From the NCBI RefSeq assembly GCF_000576635.1, contig NZ_AVFL01000011.1:124001-188000 (forward strand): DNA of 64,000 nucleotides, in the 5' to 3' direction. Below are positions 7,486-15,985 of this stretch, one piece after another; positions within the stretch are counted from its first letter, which is position 1, and every line of letters starts with the position of its first letter. A model generated the notes under the pieces. It was not told the origin of the DNA, searched no databases, and was given only the letters and a program-made list of their open reading frames with translations. Source of the stretch: Skermanella stibiiresistens SB22. Lineage in GTDB: Bacteria > Pseudomonadota > Alphaproteobacteria > Azospirillales > Azospirillaceae. The position numbers were made by a program, and so were the translations under genes.

Positions 7486-9498
7486 TCAGCCCCCATTACT
7501 CCGGAAGATTTGCAATTCCTTGATGTGGGAGGCGGTTCCACTCAGGGAAGTTTCCAGTCCATCGGCGCCAATCAAGCTCTCGGCGTCATGCGGGGGTGAG
7601 GTGCCCTCGCCACTCCAAAGCCCCACGATGATGGGCGTCGAAGCGCCTAGCCGCGTCCGCAGCCGTCGCACCACGCGGCGCGCGTGCTGGACCGACCCAG
7701 GATTGAGGTAGGACAGGCAAATCAGGCGAACATCCGCCACGTCCAGCCGCGGCAGGTTGCGGAGCGCCACCGACTCGCAGGGCAGTGACTCCGCCTTGAA
7801 GCCATCGCGTTCGAGCAGATGGGCCAGCAGGGTGGATGCCGCGCGATCAAGCTCATTCCGTCCGGCGATGCAGAGGATACGGGCCGGAACAGTGGGTGCC
7901 GCGGCTTCCGAGGCGGGGCTGGCGGATGTGACCTCGTTGTCTCCTGGCTTGGCGTTCCCGGCTTCCACCGCTTTGGCTTCCGCTTGTTTGCCGTCGGTCG
8001 CCTTCTCCGGCTTCTGCTCGTAATCGTCCAGCGTCTCCACCACCGTCTCGATGCCTTCGGCGACCGCCGCCTGGGTCGTGTTGTCGATCGCGCCACGCTG
8101 GCGGTCAGCCTCGGCGAGGTGAAGGGCGGGAAGCACCATTTCGTCGTACAGGACGCCCAGCGGGCGGTTCTCGGCGGCTTCCTCGACAAGTTCGGCCGCC
8201 TCGGCGGGATCGCGCGCCAGCAGTCGCTGATAGAACCTCGCCTCGACCGGCAGCACGGGATCATTGCCGAACATCACATGCAGGAATTGCAGTTGTGGCA
8301 CGTGCCTTCCGATCACCACGAGACACACGGTCAAGGGTGTTGCCAGCAGCACGCCGATCGGTCCCCACAGCGTGATCCAGACGACAGCCGCCGCGATGAT
8401 GGCGACCGGCGACAAGCCGGTGCTGCTGCCATAGAGCCACGGCTCCAGCACATTGTTGCTCAGCAATTCCAGACCGAGGAACAGTCCGATGGTCAGTAGC
8501 GGATCGGTCCAGCCGGGCGACACCGCGAAGGACAGCACGATCGGGAAGAACGCCGAAACCACGGGACCGACATAGGGAATGAACCGCAGCACCGTCGCCA
8601 GCACGCCCCACAGGATCGGATTTGGCACGCCGATGAAGTACAGACCGAGGGCGACCGGAATGCCATAGGCCACGTTGATGACCAGTTGCATCAGCAGATA
8701 GCGGCTGACCCGGGCGCCGGCCTCGTCCATCGCCTCCGTCGTTCGATGAAGGTCGTCGGCGCCAACCAATCGGATCAGCCTATCCCTCAGATCCTCGCGC
8801 TGGAGCAGCATGAAGATGACGAACACCAGCACCATGCCCGCCGTGCCGATCGGCGCCACCAGGGGTCCCAGGAAGGTCTGGATCTCCGTCCACGGCGAGG
8901 GGCGCGGCTCGTGGACCTCGACCGGGATCGGACGCAGGACGTCGACCTTGCCGTCGGATGATCCCTGTTGGACCGCCCCCGCGGCGGCCGGGCCGGCGGC
9001 CCGCTCCAACTCCTTGCTGAGATCGCGCAGCATCTGTGACGCCTGGTCGATCACGCCACCGCCACCACCCTCGGTGGCGCCCCGAACGCTTTGGATCTTG
9101 GCGCGGATATTCTGCTGGTAGTTGGGGAGGTTCTGCGCCAGATCGACGATCTGGCTGGCGACCAACGTGCCGAAGCCAACGATCGCCATGAACATCAGCA
9201 GGACGACGATGATGACCGACGGCACGCGTCCCAAGCCCCAGCGGCGCAGCCTGACGACGATCGGCGCCAGCGCGAAGCTGAGCAGGATCGCCAAGGCGAC
9301 CGGCATCAGGATGTCGCGGCCGAAATAGAGGGCCGCGACGACGGTCACGATGATGCCGAGCGTCGTGCCGGGCGAAACCGGGGACTTGGCTGGCTGCACG
9401 CTGATGGGCTTGGCGGATGCGTGATGCGACCGTGCCGTGAAGGCCGGCATGGATGCTGGCTTGTTACTGGCAGGGGAACCGGACGTCGTGACGGACAT
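7486..9498 (-). CDS. AI-2E family transporter (PerM-like) with C-terminal extension
   Basis: 670 aa; typical family members are about 350 aa. Residues ~48-420 are the AI-2E/PerM permease core: paired N-terminal helices (LGIIVTVVAALYFGRDILMP, VALAILLSFALAPIV), a third helix (VPSVIIVVLLMFMAIVGFG), a long amphipathic loop, then four or five helices ending LLATPLTVCLVVIGRHV. Residues ~420-530 are hydrophilic and helical. Residues ~545-660 look like an alpha/beta (B12-binding-like Rossmann) domain: RILCIAGRNELDRAASTLLA, then LICLSYLNPGS and PIIVGLWSGEG. Some proteobacterial homologues share this long form. The substrate is unknown; the family name should not be read as proof of autoinducer transport. 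Confidence 0.88.
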   Translation of the reverse strand: MSVTTSGSPASNKPASMPAFTARSHHASAKPISVQPAKSPVSPGTTLGIIVTVVAALYFGRDILMPVALAILLSFALAPIVVRLRRWGLGRVPSVIIVVLLMFMAIVGFGTLVASQIVDLAQNLPNYQQNIRAKIQSVRGATEGGGGGVIDQASQMLRDLSKELERAAGPAAAGAVQQGSSDGKVDVLRPIPVEVHEPRPSPWTEIQTFLGPLVAPIGTAGMVLVFVIFMLLQREDLRDRLIRLVGADDLHRTTEAMDEAGARVSRYLLMQLVINVAYGIPVALGLYFIGVPNPILWGVLATVLRFIPYVGPVVSAFFPIVLSFAVSPGWTDPLLTIGLFLGLELLSNNVLEPWLYGSSTGLSPVAIIAAAVVWITLWGPIGVLLATPLTVCLVVIGRHVPQLQFLHVMFGNDPVLPVEARFYQRLLARDPAEAAELVEEAAENRPLGVLYDEMVLPALHLAEADRQRGAIDNTTQAAVAEGIETVVETLDDYEQKPEKATDGKQAEAKAVEAGNAKPGDNEVTSASPASEAAAPTVPARILCIAGRNELDRAASTLLAHLLERDGFKAESLPCESVALRNLPRLDVADVRLICLSYLNPGSVQHARRVVRRLRTRLGASTPIIVGLWSGEGTSPPHDAESLIGADGLETSLSGTASHIKELQIFRSNGG

Positions 9499-9664
9499 GG
9501 TGGGCTACGGCTACCAGTGGGGAAAGGGTTCCCAGTGAACATCCGCCCCGACGACTTGTTGCGCCCGCCTTCCCGAAGGGACGAAAACACGCCTTTGGCT
9601 GTTTACTGTGGATGCAAGGGGCGAACACGCCAACCACGGCCACTGATTCGCCAAGGAGGTTAGC

Positions 9665-10150
9665 ATGCGTGGATTGGGAATTGTTTTGATGGCGACGGTC
9701 CTCCTGACGGGAGCCGCCGCGTCCGCTCGAGCGCAACAGGATTGTCTCACGGAAGTCGACCGGATGGCTGGATCGCTCGGACTGTCGGGAGGGGCGCCGC
9801 AAGCCGGAAGCGCCGGAACGGAAAGTCTCGCCCAATCCGGTGGCGTGATCCAGCCGCCCGATGTCGGCGCGGCCCGGGTGGTCCAGCCGCCGAACCCCAC
9901 GGCGGACGGAATGAACACGGCTCCCGCGATGCCCCGGCAGGACGGCGCTCCCGAAGGCGCCGTTCCGGACGCGTCGCCGGGTCAGTCCTCAGGGCAGCCC
10001 AGGGTCGGCGCCGCCGAGCGGGCGAAGCTGGAGACGCTGTTGCTGGGCGCCCGCAACGCTGGGCGGCAAGGTGACACGGCCCAGTGCGAGGAGCGCCTGG
10101 AGGAGGCCCGTGATCTCGCCAAGGAAAGTGGTAACGGCTCGCCCATGTGA
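9665..10150 (+). CDS. Secreted low-complexity hypothetical protein
   Basis: 161 aa with a clear signal peptide (MRGLGIVLMATVLLTGAAASARA, cleavage before QQDC). The mature protein has a cysteine near its N-terminus and another near the C-terminus, separated by a Gly/Pro/Ala/Gln-rich disordered stretch. It ends in a short helix carrying AAERAKLETLLLGARNAGRQGD and AQCEERLEEARDLA. A textbook AAGGAGG ribosome site precedes the ATG. The function is not recognised. Confidence 0.75.
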   Translation: MRGLGIVLMATVLLTGAAASARAQQDCLTEVDRMAGSLGLSGGAPQAGSAGTESLAQSGGVIQPPDVGAARVVQPPNPTADGMNTAPAMPRQDGAPEGAVPDASPGQSSGQPRVGAAERAKLETLLLGARNAGRQGDTAQCEERLEEARDLAKESGNGSPM

Positions 10151-10244
10151 CGGGCAATGTGACAGCCTGACGATTTTGGAGGGAACAGCCTCGCCGAACC
10201 GGCCTTAACATACCGGGGCTCGTCACTATCGGGGAGGTTGTTCG

Positions 10245-11999
10245 ATGAACCGGACGCGGATGCTCGCCGCATGGCTGATCGTGATCGGCGCGGCGGTGGT
10301 GTCGCCGCCGCCAGCTTGGTCGCTCCAGTTGAACGATCAACTGCCGCCGGAGATCGCTACCGGCTTTCGCGCGAAGCCATTGGTCACGGCCGAGCGGGAG
10401 ATGGTGGTCACCGCCAACCCCGAGGCGTCGCGCGCCGGTTTGGCGGTGCTGGAGCGCGGCGGCAACGCGATCGACGCGGCCATCGCCGTACAGCTGGTCC
10501 TGGGACTGGTGGAGCCGCAGTCCTCGGGTCTGGGCGGCGGCGCCTTCCTGGTCTACCGAGACGCGGCGGCCGATCGCCTGATCACCCTCGACGCGCGGGA
10601 GGCTGCCCCAGCCGCCGCGACCGGCACCCGCTTCGAGGGGCTGACGTTCGCCGACGCGGTTGAAAGCGGCTTGTCCACGGGAGTGCCCGGCGTTCCGCGC
10701 CTGATCGAGGACATGCATCGGCGCTTCGGATCGCTGCCGCTGGCCGATTTGGCCGCACGGGCGACCGAGTTGGCGCGTGCCGGGTTCGAGATCTCACCGC
10801 GCCTCGCCGATTCGATCCGCGAATCCACCCGCATCGTCAACGATCCAGCCGCCAAGGCGTACTTCTTCAATGACGAAGGTTCGCCGAAGACCGCCGGGAC
10901 CCTGCTGCGGAACGAGGACTACGCCCAGTCGGTCGAGTCCCTGGTCCAGCATGGCAACGCCGACGCCTTCTACTCCGGGGTCATCCGGGACGACATCGTG
11001 GCGGCGGTGAGGCGCGATCCCCGGCCCGGAGATCTAGCGGCGGAGGACTTCACGTCGTACCGGATCAAGGAGCGGGTGCCTGTCTGTGGACCATACCGAA
11101 CCTACAAGGTCTGCGGCATGGGGCCACCCTCGTCGGGCGGCATCGCGGTGGCCCAGATACTGGCGATGCTGGAGCCGTTCGACATGGCCGCCGCGGGCGC
11201 CAACACGGTCAAGTCGGTCCAACTTTACACGCAAGCCAACCGGCTGGCCTTCGCCGATCGCAACCGGTACGTCGCCGATGGAGATTTCGTCGACGTCCCC
11301 GTGCGTGGTCTGCTCGATCCCAAGTATCTGGCGTCGCGGAGCGCATTGATCGGGACGGACAGGGACATGGGACCGGCGGAGGCGGGGGAACCACCGTTCA
11401 AGACGGGCCTGTTCTTCGAAGGCATCCATCACGACCTGCCGGCGACCAGTCACATCTCGATCATCGACCGTTTTGGCAACGCCGTTTCCATGACGACGAC
11501 GGTGGAAAGCGCCTTCGGGTCCGGCCGCATGGTGCGTGGCTTCATGCTCAACAACGAGCTGACCGACTTCTCGTTCGCCGCCGGGACGCCGGACAAGCCG
11601 GTCGCCAATAGGGTCGAGCCGGGCAAGCGGCCACGCAGCTCCATGGCTCCGACGATCGTGTTCGACAAGGACGGCAAGGTCAAATACGTGCTCGGCTCAC
11701 CAGGAGGTTCGTCGATCATCTCCTATGTCGCCCAAAGCATCGTCGCCCTGGTCGATTGGGGATTGGACCCGCAACAAGTGGCGGCGCTGCCGCACTTCCA
11801 AAATAACAACGGCAAGCCACCCGCCACCTTGCTGGAGGCCGGGACGTCGGCCACCGATCTGGCCGCGGAGTTGGAGCGGATGGGGCACGGCGTCATGACG
11901 ACCGATCTGACCAGCGGCCTGAGCATCATCGCCGTTGAGGATGGCAAGCTTCTCGGCGGCGCCGACATTCGGCGTGAGGGCTTGGTCGTCGGCCGCTGA
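10245..11999 (+). CDS. ggt: Gamma-glutamyltransferase
   Basis: 584-aa Ntn-hydrolase that cleaves the gamma-glutamyl bond of glutathione and related compounds in the periplasm. A signal peptide covers residues 1-27 (LIVIGAAVVSPPPAWS). The large-subunit signature NPEASRAGLAVLERGGNAIDAAIA and SSGLGGGAFLVYRD are present. Autoprocessing should occur before T401 (in PATSHISIID), the new N-terminal nucleophile, followed by GNAVSMTTTVESAFGSG. The glycine pair of the oxyanion hole is in SPGGSSII. Length and motifs match the E. coli enzyme. GGGAGG precedes the ATG. It stands alone, convergent to the Lrp-like gene. Confidence 0.95.
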   Translation: MNRTRMLAAWLIVIGAAVVSPPPAWSLQLNDQLPPEIATGFRAKPLVTAEREMVVTANPEASRAGLAVLERGGNAIDAAIAVQLVLGLVEPQSSGLGGGAFLVYRDAAADRLITLDAREAAPAAATGTRFEGLTFADAVESGLSTGVPGVPRLIEDMHRRFGSLPLADLAARATELARAGFEISPRLADSIRESTRIVNDPAAKAYFFNDEGSPKTAGTLLRNEDYAQSVESLVQHGNADAFYSGVIRDDIVAAVRRDPRPGDLAAEDFTSYRIKERVPVCGPYRTYKVCGMGPPSSGGIAVAQILAMLEPFDMAAAGANTVKSVQLYTQANRLAFADRNRYVADGDFVDVPVRGLLDPKYLASRSALIGTDRDMGPAEAGEPPFKTGLFFEGIHHDLPATSHISIIDRFGNAVSMTTTVESAFGSGRMVRGFMLNNELTDFSFAAGTPDKPVANRVEPGKRPRSSMAPTIVFDKDGKVKYVLGSPGGSSIISYVAQSIVALVDWGLDPQQVAALPHFQNNNGKPPATLLEAGTSATDLAAELERMGHGVMTTDLTSGLSIIAVEDGKLLGGADIRREGLVVGR

Positions 12000-12016
12000 G
12001 ATTTAGGTGGAGGAAA

Positions 12017-12259
12017 TCAGGTGAAGGCTTTGAACGTGATGAGGGTGAAGGTGTCCTTCACCCCAGGCAGGGTCTGAACCTGCTCAGTCACGAAACGGCC
12101 GATATCCATCTCGTCGTCCAAGTAGCACTTCATCAGCAGGTCGTATTGGCCGGAGGTCGAGTGGACCTCCGACACTTGCTCGACATCCTGCACCGCGCGG
12201 TCTGCGACCTCGTACGCTTGTCCGAGGTCGCATTTGACCATGATGAAGATGGTCTGCAT
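12017..12259 (-). CDS. Stand-alone Lrp/AsnC ligand-binding (RAM) domain protein
   Basis: 80 aa from the ATG at 12259 (an in-frame TTG at 12277 would overlap the helicase stop). It consists only of the alpha/beta RAM effector-binding fold of Lrp/AsnC regulators: IFIMVKCDLGQAYEVADRAV, then SEVHSTSGQYDLLMKCYL and the C-terminal VKDTFTLITFKAF. There is no helix-turn-helix. The SD-like GAAGG overlaps the last codons of the upstream helicase gene, 14 bp away, so translation is likely coupled. Such SAM-type proteins may bind amino acids or modulate full-length Lrp proteins; the ligand is unknown. Confidence 0.85.
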   Translation of the reverse strand: MQTIFIMVKCDLGQAYEVADRAVQDVEQVSEVHSTSGQYDLLMKCYLDDEMDIGRFVTEQVQTLPGVKDTFTLITFKAFT

Positions 12260-12273
12260 CGGCAGGTCTACCT

Positions 12274-13767
12274 TCAAGCTTCTGGAGCGGCGAGTGGGCG
12301 GGCGCGGCGTAGCAGGAAGGCGGGGACATGGTCGCCGAAACCGATCACGACCTCGTCGTCGTCATCCTCCTCGCGGCGGCGGCGGCGATCGTCACGATCG
12401 CGGCGCGGCGGTTCGGAGCGCATGACGTCGACACGCTGTTCGCGGTCGGGTCGAGCCTCGCGTTCCGGACGGGGCGGACGCGCCTCGACAGGCTTCGGAG
12501 CGCGGGCGACGGCGGCGCGGGGCTCCTCCTCGCGGCGGGGCTCCTCCCGGCGGGCTTCCTCCTTGCGCGGCTCGTCGCGGCGGGCCTCGTCCTTGCGGGC
12601 GGGACGGCGGCGGCGCCGATCCGACAACTCCTCGAACTCGGCCAAATCGATCCCGTCGATCGAGATCAGCGGAATCTCCCGCTTGATCAGCTTGGAGATC
12701 GCGGCGATCTGCTTGCCTTCCTCCGGATTGGCGATGGTGAAGGCGCGGCCCAGCTTGCCGGCCCGACCCGTGCGTCCGATTCGGTGGACATAGTCCTCCG
12801 CGTGGAGTGGGGTGTCGAAGTTGAAGACATGGCTGAGGCCGGCGATGTCGATGCCGCGGGCCGCCACGTCGCTGCACACCAGCAGGGTGATCTCGCCCTT
12901 CTTGAAGGCTTCCAACGTCTCGGTGCGCTTGCTCTGCGGCATGTCGCCGTGCAGCGCCCCGGCGTTGAAGCCGTGCTTCTCCAGGCTCTTGTGCAGGATC
13001 GCCACGTCGCGCTTGCGATTGCAGAAGATCAAGGCGTTCTTGACGTCCTCGGTCTTCAGCAGATGGCGGAGCGCGCTGCGCTTGTCGTCCGGCTGGACGA
13101 TCGTCATCGCGTGGGTGACGGTTTCCGCCATGGACGCTGGCGGCGAGACCGAGACCTCGCGCGGGTTCATCAGGAAGTTGTCGGCCAGCCGCTTGATTTC
13201 CGGCGGCATGGTCGCCGAGAAGAACAGGGTCTGGCGCATCTTCGGCAGCAGGGCGACGATCCGCTCAATATCGGGGATGAACCCCATGTCGAGCATCCGA
13301 TCGGCCTCGTCGATCACGAAGATCTTGATGTCGCTCAGCAGGATGTTGCCGCGCTCGAACAGGTCGATCATGCGGCCCGGGGTCGCGATCAGCACGTCGA
13401 CGCCGCGGTCCAGCTTCTTGATCTGGTCGCCGAACGACTCGCCGCCGATCAGCAGCGCCATGTTCAGCTTGTGGTGCTTGCCGTAGGTCTCGAAGTTTTC
13501 GGCGACCTGTGCCGCCAGTTCACGCGTCGGCTCCAGGATGAGCGAACGCGGCATGCGCGCCCGGGCCCGGCCATTGGCCAGGATCTCGATCATGGGGAGT
13601 GTGAAGCTCGCGGTCTTGCCGGTGCCCGTCTGGGCGCACCCGAGGACATCGCGTCCCTGAAGGACCCAAGGTATCGCTTGTTCCTGGATCGGAGTCGGTT
13701 GGGTATAACCCGCATCCTCGACGGCGCGCAGGACTTCGGGCCCGAGCCCAATTTCCGAAAAATTCAT
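12274..13767 (-). CDS. DEAD-box ATP-dependent RNA helicase, RhlE-type
   Basis: 497 aa from ATG at 13767 (MNFSEIGLGPE, as in RhlE homologues; an upstream GTG at 13818 is less likely). Motifs in order: Q motif PTPIQEQAIP, Walker A AQTGTGKT, PTRELA, TPGR, DEAD in VIDEADRMLDMGF, SAT, then the second RecA domain with ARGIDI and HRIGRTGRAG. The C-terminal ~110 residues form a basic and acidic RREEPRR-type tail, expected to bind RNA non-specifically. Probable roles are ribosome biogenesis and RNA decay at low temperature. A 270-base gap upstream, ending at the divergent gene at 14038, must hold promoters for both. Confidence 0.94.
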   Translation of the reverse strand: MNFSEIGLGPEVLRAVEDAGYTQPTPIQEQAIPWVLQGRDVLGCAQTGTGKTASFTLPMIEILANGRARARMPRSLILEPTRELAAQVAENFETYGKHHKLNMALLIGGESFGDQIKKLDRGVDVLIATPGRMIDLFERGNILLSDIKIFVIDEADRMLDMGFIPDIERIVALLPKMRQTLFFSATMPPEIKRLADNFLMNPREVSVSPPASMAETVTHAMTIVQPDDKRSALRHLLKTEDVKNALIFCNRKRDVAILHKSLEKHGFNAGALHGDMPQSKRTETLEAFKKGEITLLVCSDVAARGIDIAGLSHVFNFDTPLHAEDYVHRIGRTGRAGKLGRAFTIANPEEGKQIAAISKLIKREIPLISIDGIDLAEFEELSDRRRRRPARKDEARRDEPRKEEARREEPRREEEPRAAVARAPKPVEARPPRPEREARPDREQRVDVMRSEPPRRDRDDRRRRREEDDDDEVVIGFGDHVPAFLLRRARPLAAPEA

Positions 13768-14037
13768 TAAGCCAGTGTCGGTTGGAGAAAGCAGCGTAAG
13801 CCCTTTGGCTTGCAGCACAGATTGGAGCGGCAGTATGGAAAGTCAAACCATCATGTCAACAATCCGTATCGTCGCACCGTTTTTTCCCCTCCGGTTGGTT
13901 CCGGAACGGCTTTCAACGGTGTTGGAGGACACGGCGCGATAGGCTTGGCTTCTCATCATGCCGCACGATAGTGTTATGACCTTGTTTTCGCAAGCGGCAC
14001 GTCGAAAAGAGTGGGTTCGGCAACAAGGGATCGCGCC

Positions 14038-14580
14038 ATGCTTCTAGACCGCGAACGCTCAATTCTGCTGGTCATCGATGTCCAGGAACGTCTGGCGCCC
14101 GCCATACACGAGGGTCCGGCGGTCGTGGCGACCATCCGGAAACTGTTGTCAGCCGCGGCGGAACTGGCGGTTCCGGTATTGGCGACCGAGCAGTATTCCA
14201 AGGGACTGGGACACACGATCGAGCCGGTGGCCGAACTGCTGCAGGAGGGCGCCGTGATCGAGAAGATCAACTTCAGCGCCGCTCGCGAACCCCTGTTCCT
14301 GGAGCGCGCGCGCCGACTCGACCGTTCCCAGATCGTGGTGACCGGGACCGAGACCCATGTCTGCGTGCTCCAGACGACGCTGGTATTGGCCGAACTGGGG
14401 TTCGACTGCTTCCTGGTCGCCGACGCGGTCGGCTCGCGGGCACCTGTCAACCGCGACTTGGCGGTGGAGCGGATGCGCGCGCGGGGCGTTCAGATCGTGA
14501 CGGCCGAGATGGTCATGTTCGAATGGCTCGGGCGGGCCGACACGGCGGCCTTCAAGAAGGTGCTTCCCCTGATCCGATGA
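14038..14580 (+). CDS. Isochorismatase-family cysteine hydrolase
   Basis: 180 aa. The triad of the family is visible: D14 (LLVIDVQ), a lysine in VIEKINFSA and the nucleophile C109 in GTETHVCVLQT. The cis-peptide turn and the VVTGTETHVCV strand resemble YcaC-like and nicotinamidase-related amidohydrolases. The start at 14038 has AAGGGA 7 bases upstream; an in-frame GTG at 14011 lacks one. The substrate is unknown. The stop overlaps the ATG of the alpha/beta hydrolase gene (ATGA), so the two are probably co-translated. Confidence 0.88.
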   Translation: MLLDRERSILLVIDVQERLAPAIHEGPAVVATIRKLLSAAAELAVPVLATEQYSKGLGHTIEPVAELLQEGAVIEKINFSAAREPLFLERARRLDRSQIVVTGTETHVCVLQTTLVLAELGFDCFLVADAVGSRAPVNRDLAVERMRARGVQIVTAEMVMFEWLGRADTAAFKKVLPLIR

Positions 14581-15296
14581 TGAAGAATTCCCCCATGACC
14601 AAGTCCCCCTTGATCCTGCTGCCCGGCCTGCTGTGCGACGCGGCGTTGTGGGAGCATCAATCCCGGTACCTGACCGAGGTGGCCGATGTCTCGGTGGCGG
14701 ACCTGACCGGGCACGATGGGATCGAGGCTCTCGCCGATTCGGTGCTCGCTTCAGCACCGCCGCGTTTCGCCTTGGCCGGATTGTCGATGGGTGGCTACGT
14801 CGCCCTGGAGATCCTGCGGCGGGCGCCCGACCGCGTGATCAAACTGGCATTGCTCGACACCAACGCGCGGGCCGACACCGACGAGCAGCGCCGGAGGCGG
14901 CGTGGCTTGATGGCGCTGGCCAACCAGGGCGAGTTCCGGGGAGTCACGCCGCGCCTGCTGCCAATGCTGATCCATCCGAGCCGCACCGACGAGGCGGAAT
15001 TGACCGGCGTGGTGATGGAGATGGCGGAGCGGGTCGGCAAGGACGCTTTCCTCCGCCAGCAGACCGCCATCATGAACCGCCCCGATGGGCTTCCCGATCT
15101 GGGTGCCATCGCATGCCCGACGCTGGTCCTGTGCGGTCGGCAGGACGCGCTCTCCACCTTGGAAATGCATGTCGAGATGGCCGACGCGATACCCGGCGCC
15201 CGGCTCGCCGTGGTGGAGGAGTGCGGCCACTTCGTCACGCTGGAGCGGCCCTTCGCCGCCACGGCGCTGATGCGGGACTGGCTGATTTACGCCTGA
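14577..15296 (+). CDS. Alpha/beta-fold hydrolase
   Basis: 239 aa. The oxyanion region is LILLPGLLCDAALWEHQ, the nucleophile S70 lies in the elbow GLSMGGY, an acid in LCGRQDALS and the histidine in EECGHFVTLE. It starts at an ATG overlapping the previous stop; an ATG at 14595 is an alternative. The family includes proline iminopeptidase-like and lactone hydrolases; the substrate cannot be told from sequence. A perfect 9-bp hairpin follows the stop. Confidence 0.9.
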   Translation: MMKNSPMTKSPLILLPGLLCDAALWEHQSRYLTEVADVSVADLTGHDGIEALADSVLASAPPRFALAGLSMGGYVALEILRRAPDRVIKLALLDTNARADTDEQRRRRRGLMALANQGEFRGVTPRLLPMLIHPSRTDEAELTGVVMEMAERVGKDAFLRQQTAIMNRPDGLPDLGAIACPTLVLCGRQDALSTLEMHVEMADAIPGARLAVVEECGHFVTLERPFAATALMRDWLIYA

Positions 15297-15319
15297 CCGC
15301 CCAACCGTCCGGCGGTCAG
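15293..15319. terminator. Hairpin between convergent genes
   Basis: A perfect 9-bp stem (CTGACCGCC with GGCGGTCAG) with a 9-base loop overlaps the stop of the alpha/beta hydrolase and precedes the end of the convergent lipoprotein gene. No T-run is present; probable bidirectional terminator. Confidence 0.5.
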
Positions 15320-15327
15320 GGCGGCAC

Positions 15328-15885
15328 TCAGCAGTTCGGCATGCGGCAGTTGTCGCTGTGGTTGGGGTCGCGGATCGGGAATAGCGAGAACGTCGCGTCC
15401 GCCACCAGCGTGCGGAAGGTCGGGTCCTCGGGCGACGTCAGGGCGGGGGCGTAACCGCTGGTCGAGGTCAGGGCGCCGCCGCGGCAGAAGGCGGCCCGCA
15501 AGCGGATCGGCTGGCCGGGCCGATCGTCTGTTGCGATCCGACGGCCCGCGCAGATCTCCGAACCGAGCAGGGTTTCGGTCGGGTTGAAGACCATCACGAC
15601 CTTGTACAGACGGTTCGCGCCGTCATCGGGCGTCGTCGTGAAATGGGTCGTTGGGCCAAAATACTGATCCTGCATGAGATCGGTCACCGACTTGTCGAAA
15701 CTAGCCTTGTCCCCGCCAAAGGGGTTGCCGACGACCTCGGTCCTCAGATCGCGGCCACTGCCCGCGACGCTGAATTCCAGCGGTGAATAAGCCGAGCTGG
15801 GAGTGTCGGAAACCACCCGGCTGGCGCCACAGGCGGACAGGAGCAGGGCGGCGGCCGAACACGCCACCAATCCGGGACGCATCAT
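15328..15885 (-). CDS. Hypothetical lipoprotein
   Basis: 185 aa from the ATG pair at 15885, with GAGAGG about 8 bases upstream. The lipobox ALLLSAC places the lipidated cysteine at C19. The mature domain contains GNPFGGDKASFDKSVTDLMQ, a core KVVMVFNPTETLLGSEICAG, and ends in a Cys-rich tail (NHSDNCRMPNC). Similar small lipoproteins of unknown function occur in Rhodospirillales; not recognised beyond that. Confidence 0.78.
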   Translation of the reverse strand: MMRPGLVACSAAALLLSACGASRVVSDTPSSAYSPLEFSVAGSGRDLRTEVVGNPFGGDKASFDKSVTDLMQDQYFGPTTHFTTTPDDGANRLYKVVMVFNPTETLLGSEICAGRRIATDDRPGQPIRLRAAFCRGGALTSTSGYAPALTSPEDPTFRTLVADATFSLFPIRDPNHSDNCRMPNC

Positions 15886-15985
15886 TTTCGAACCTCTCGC
15901 GGGATGGGATACCCCTCTGATATGAAGTCGGGCAAGCTGTCCGCCAATCAGGATCTCGTCAGCGCATTGGTGGAATGCCAACCCC

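Noticed and set aside
12274-13818. GTG at 13818 as the helicase start
   Set aside because: No ribosome site, and homologues begin at the MNFSEIGL-type residue, encoded at 13767.
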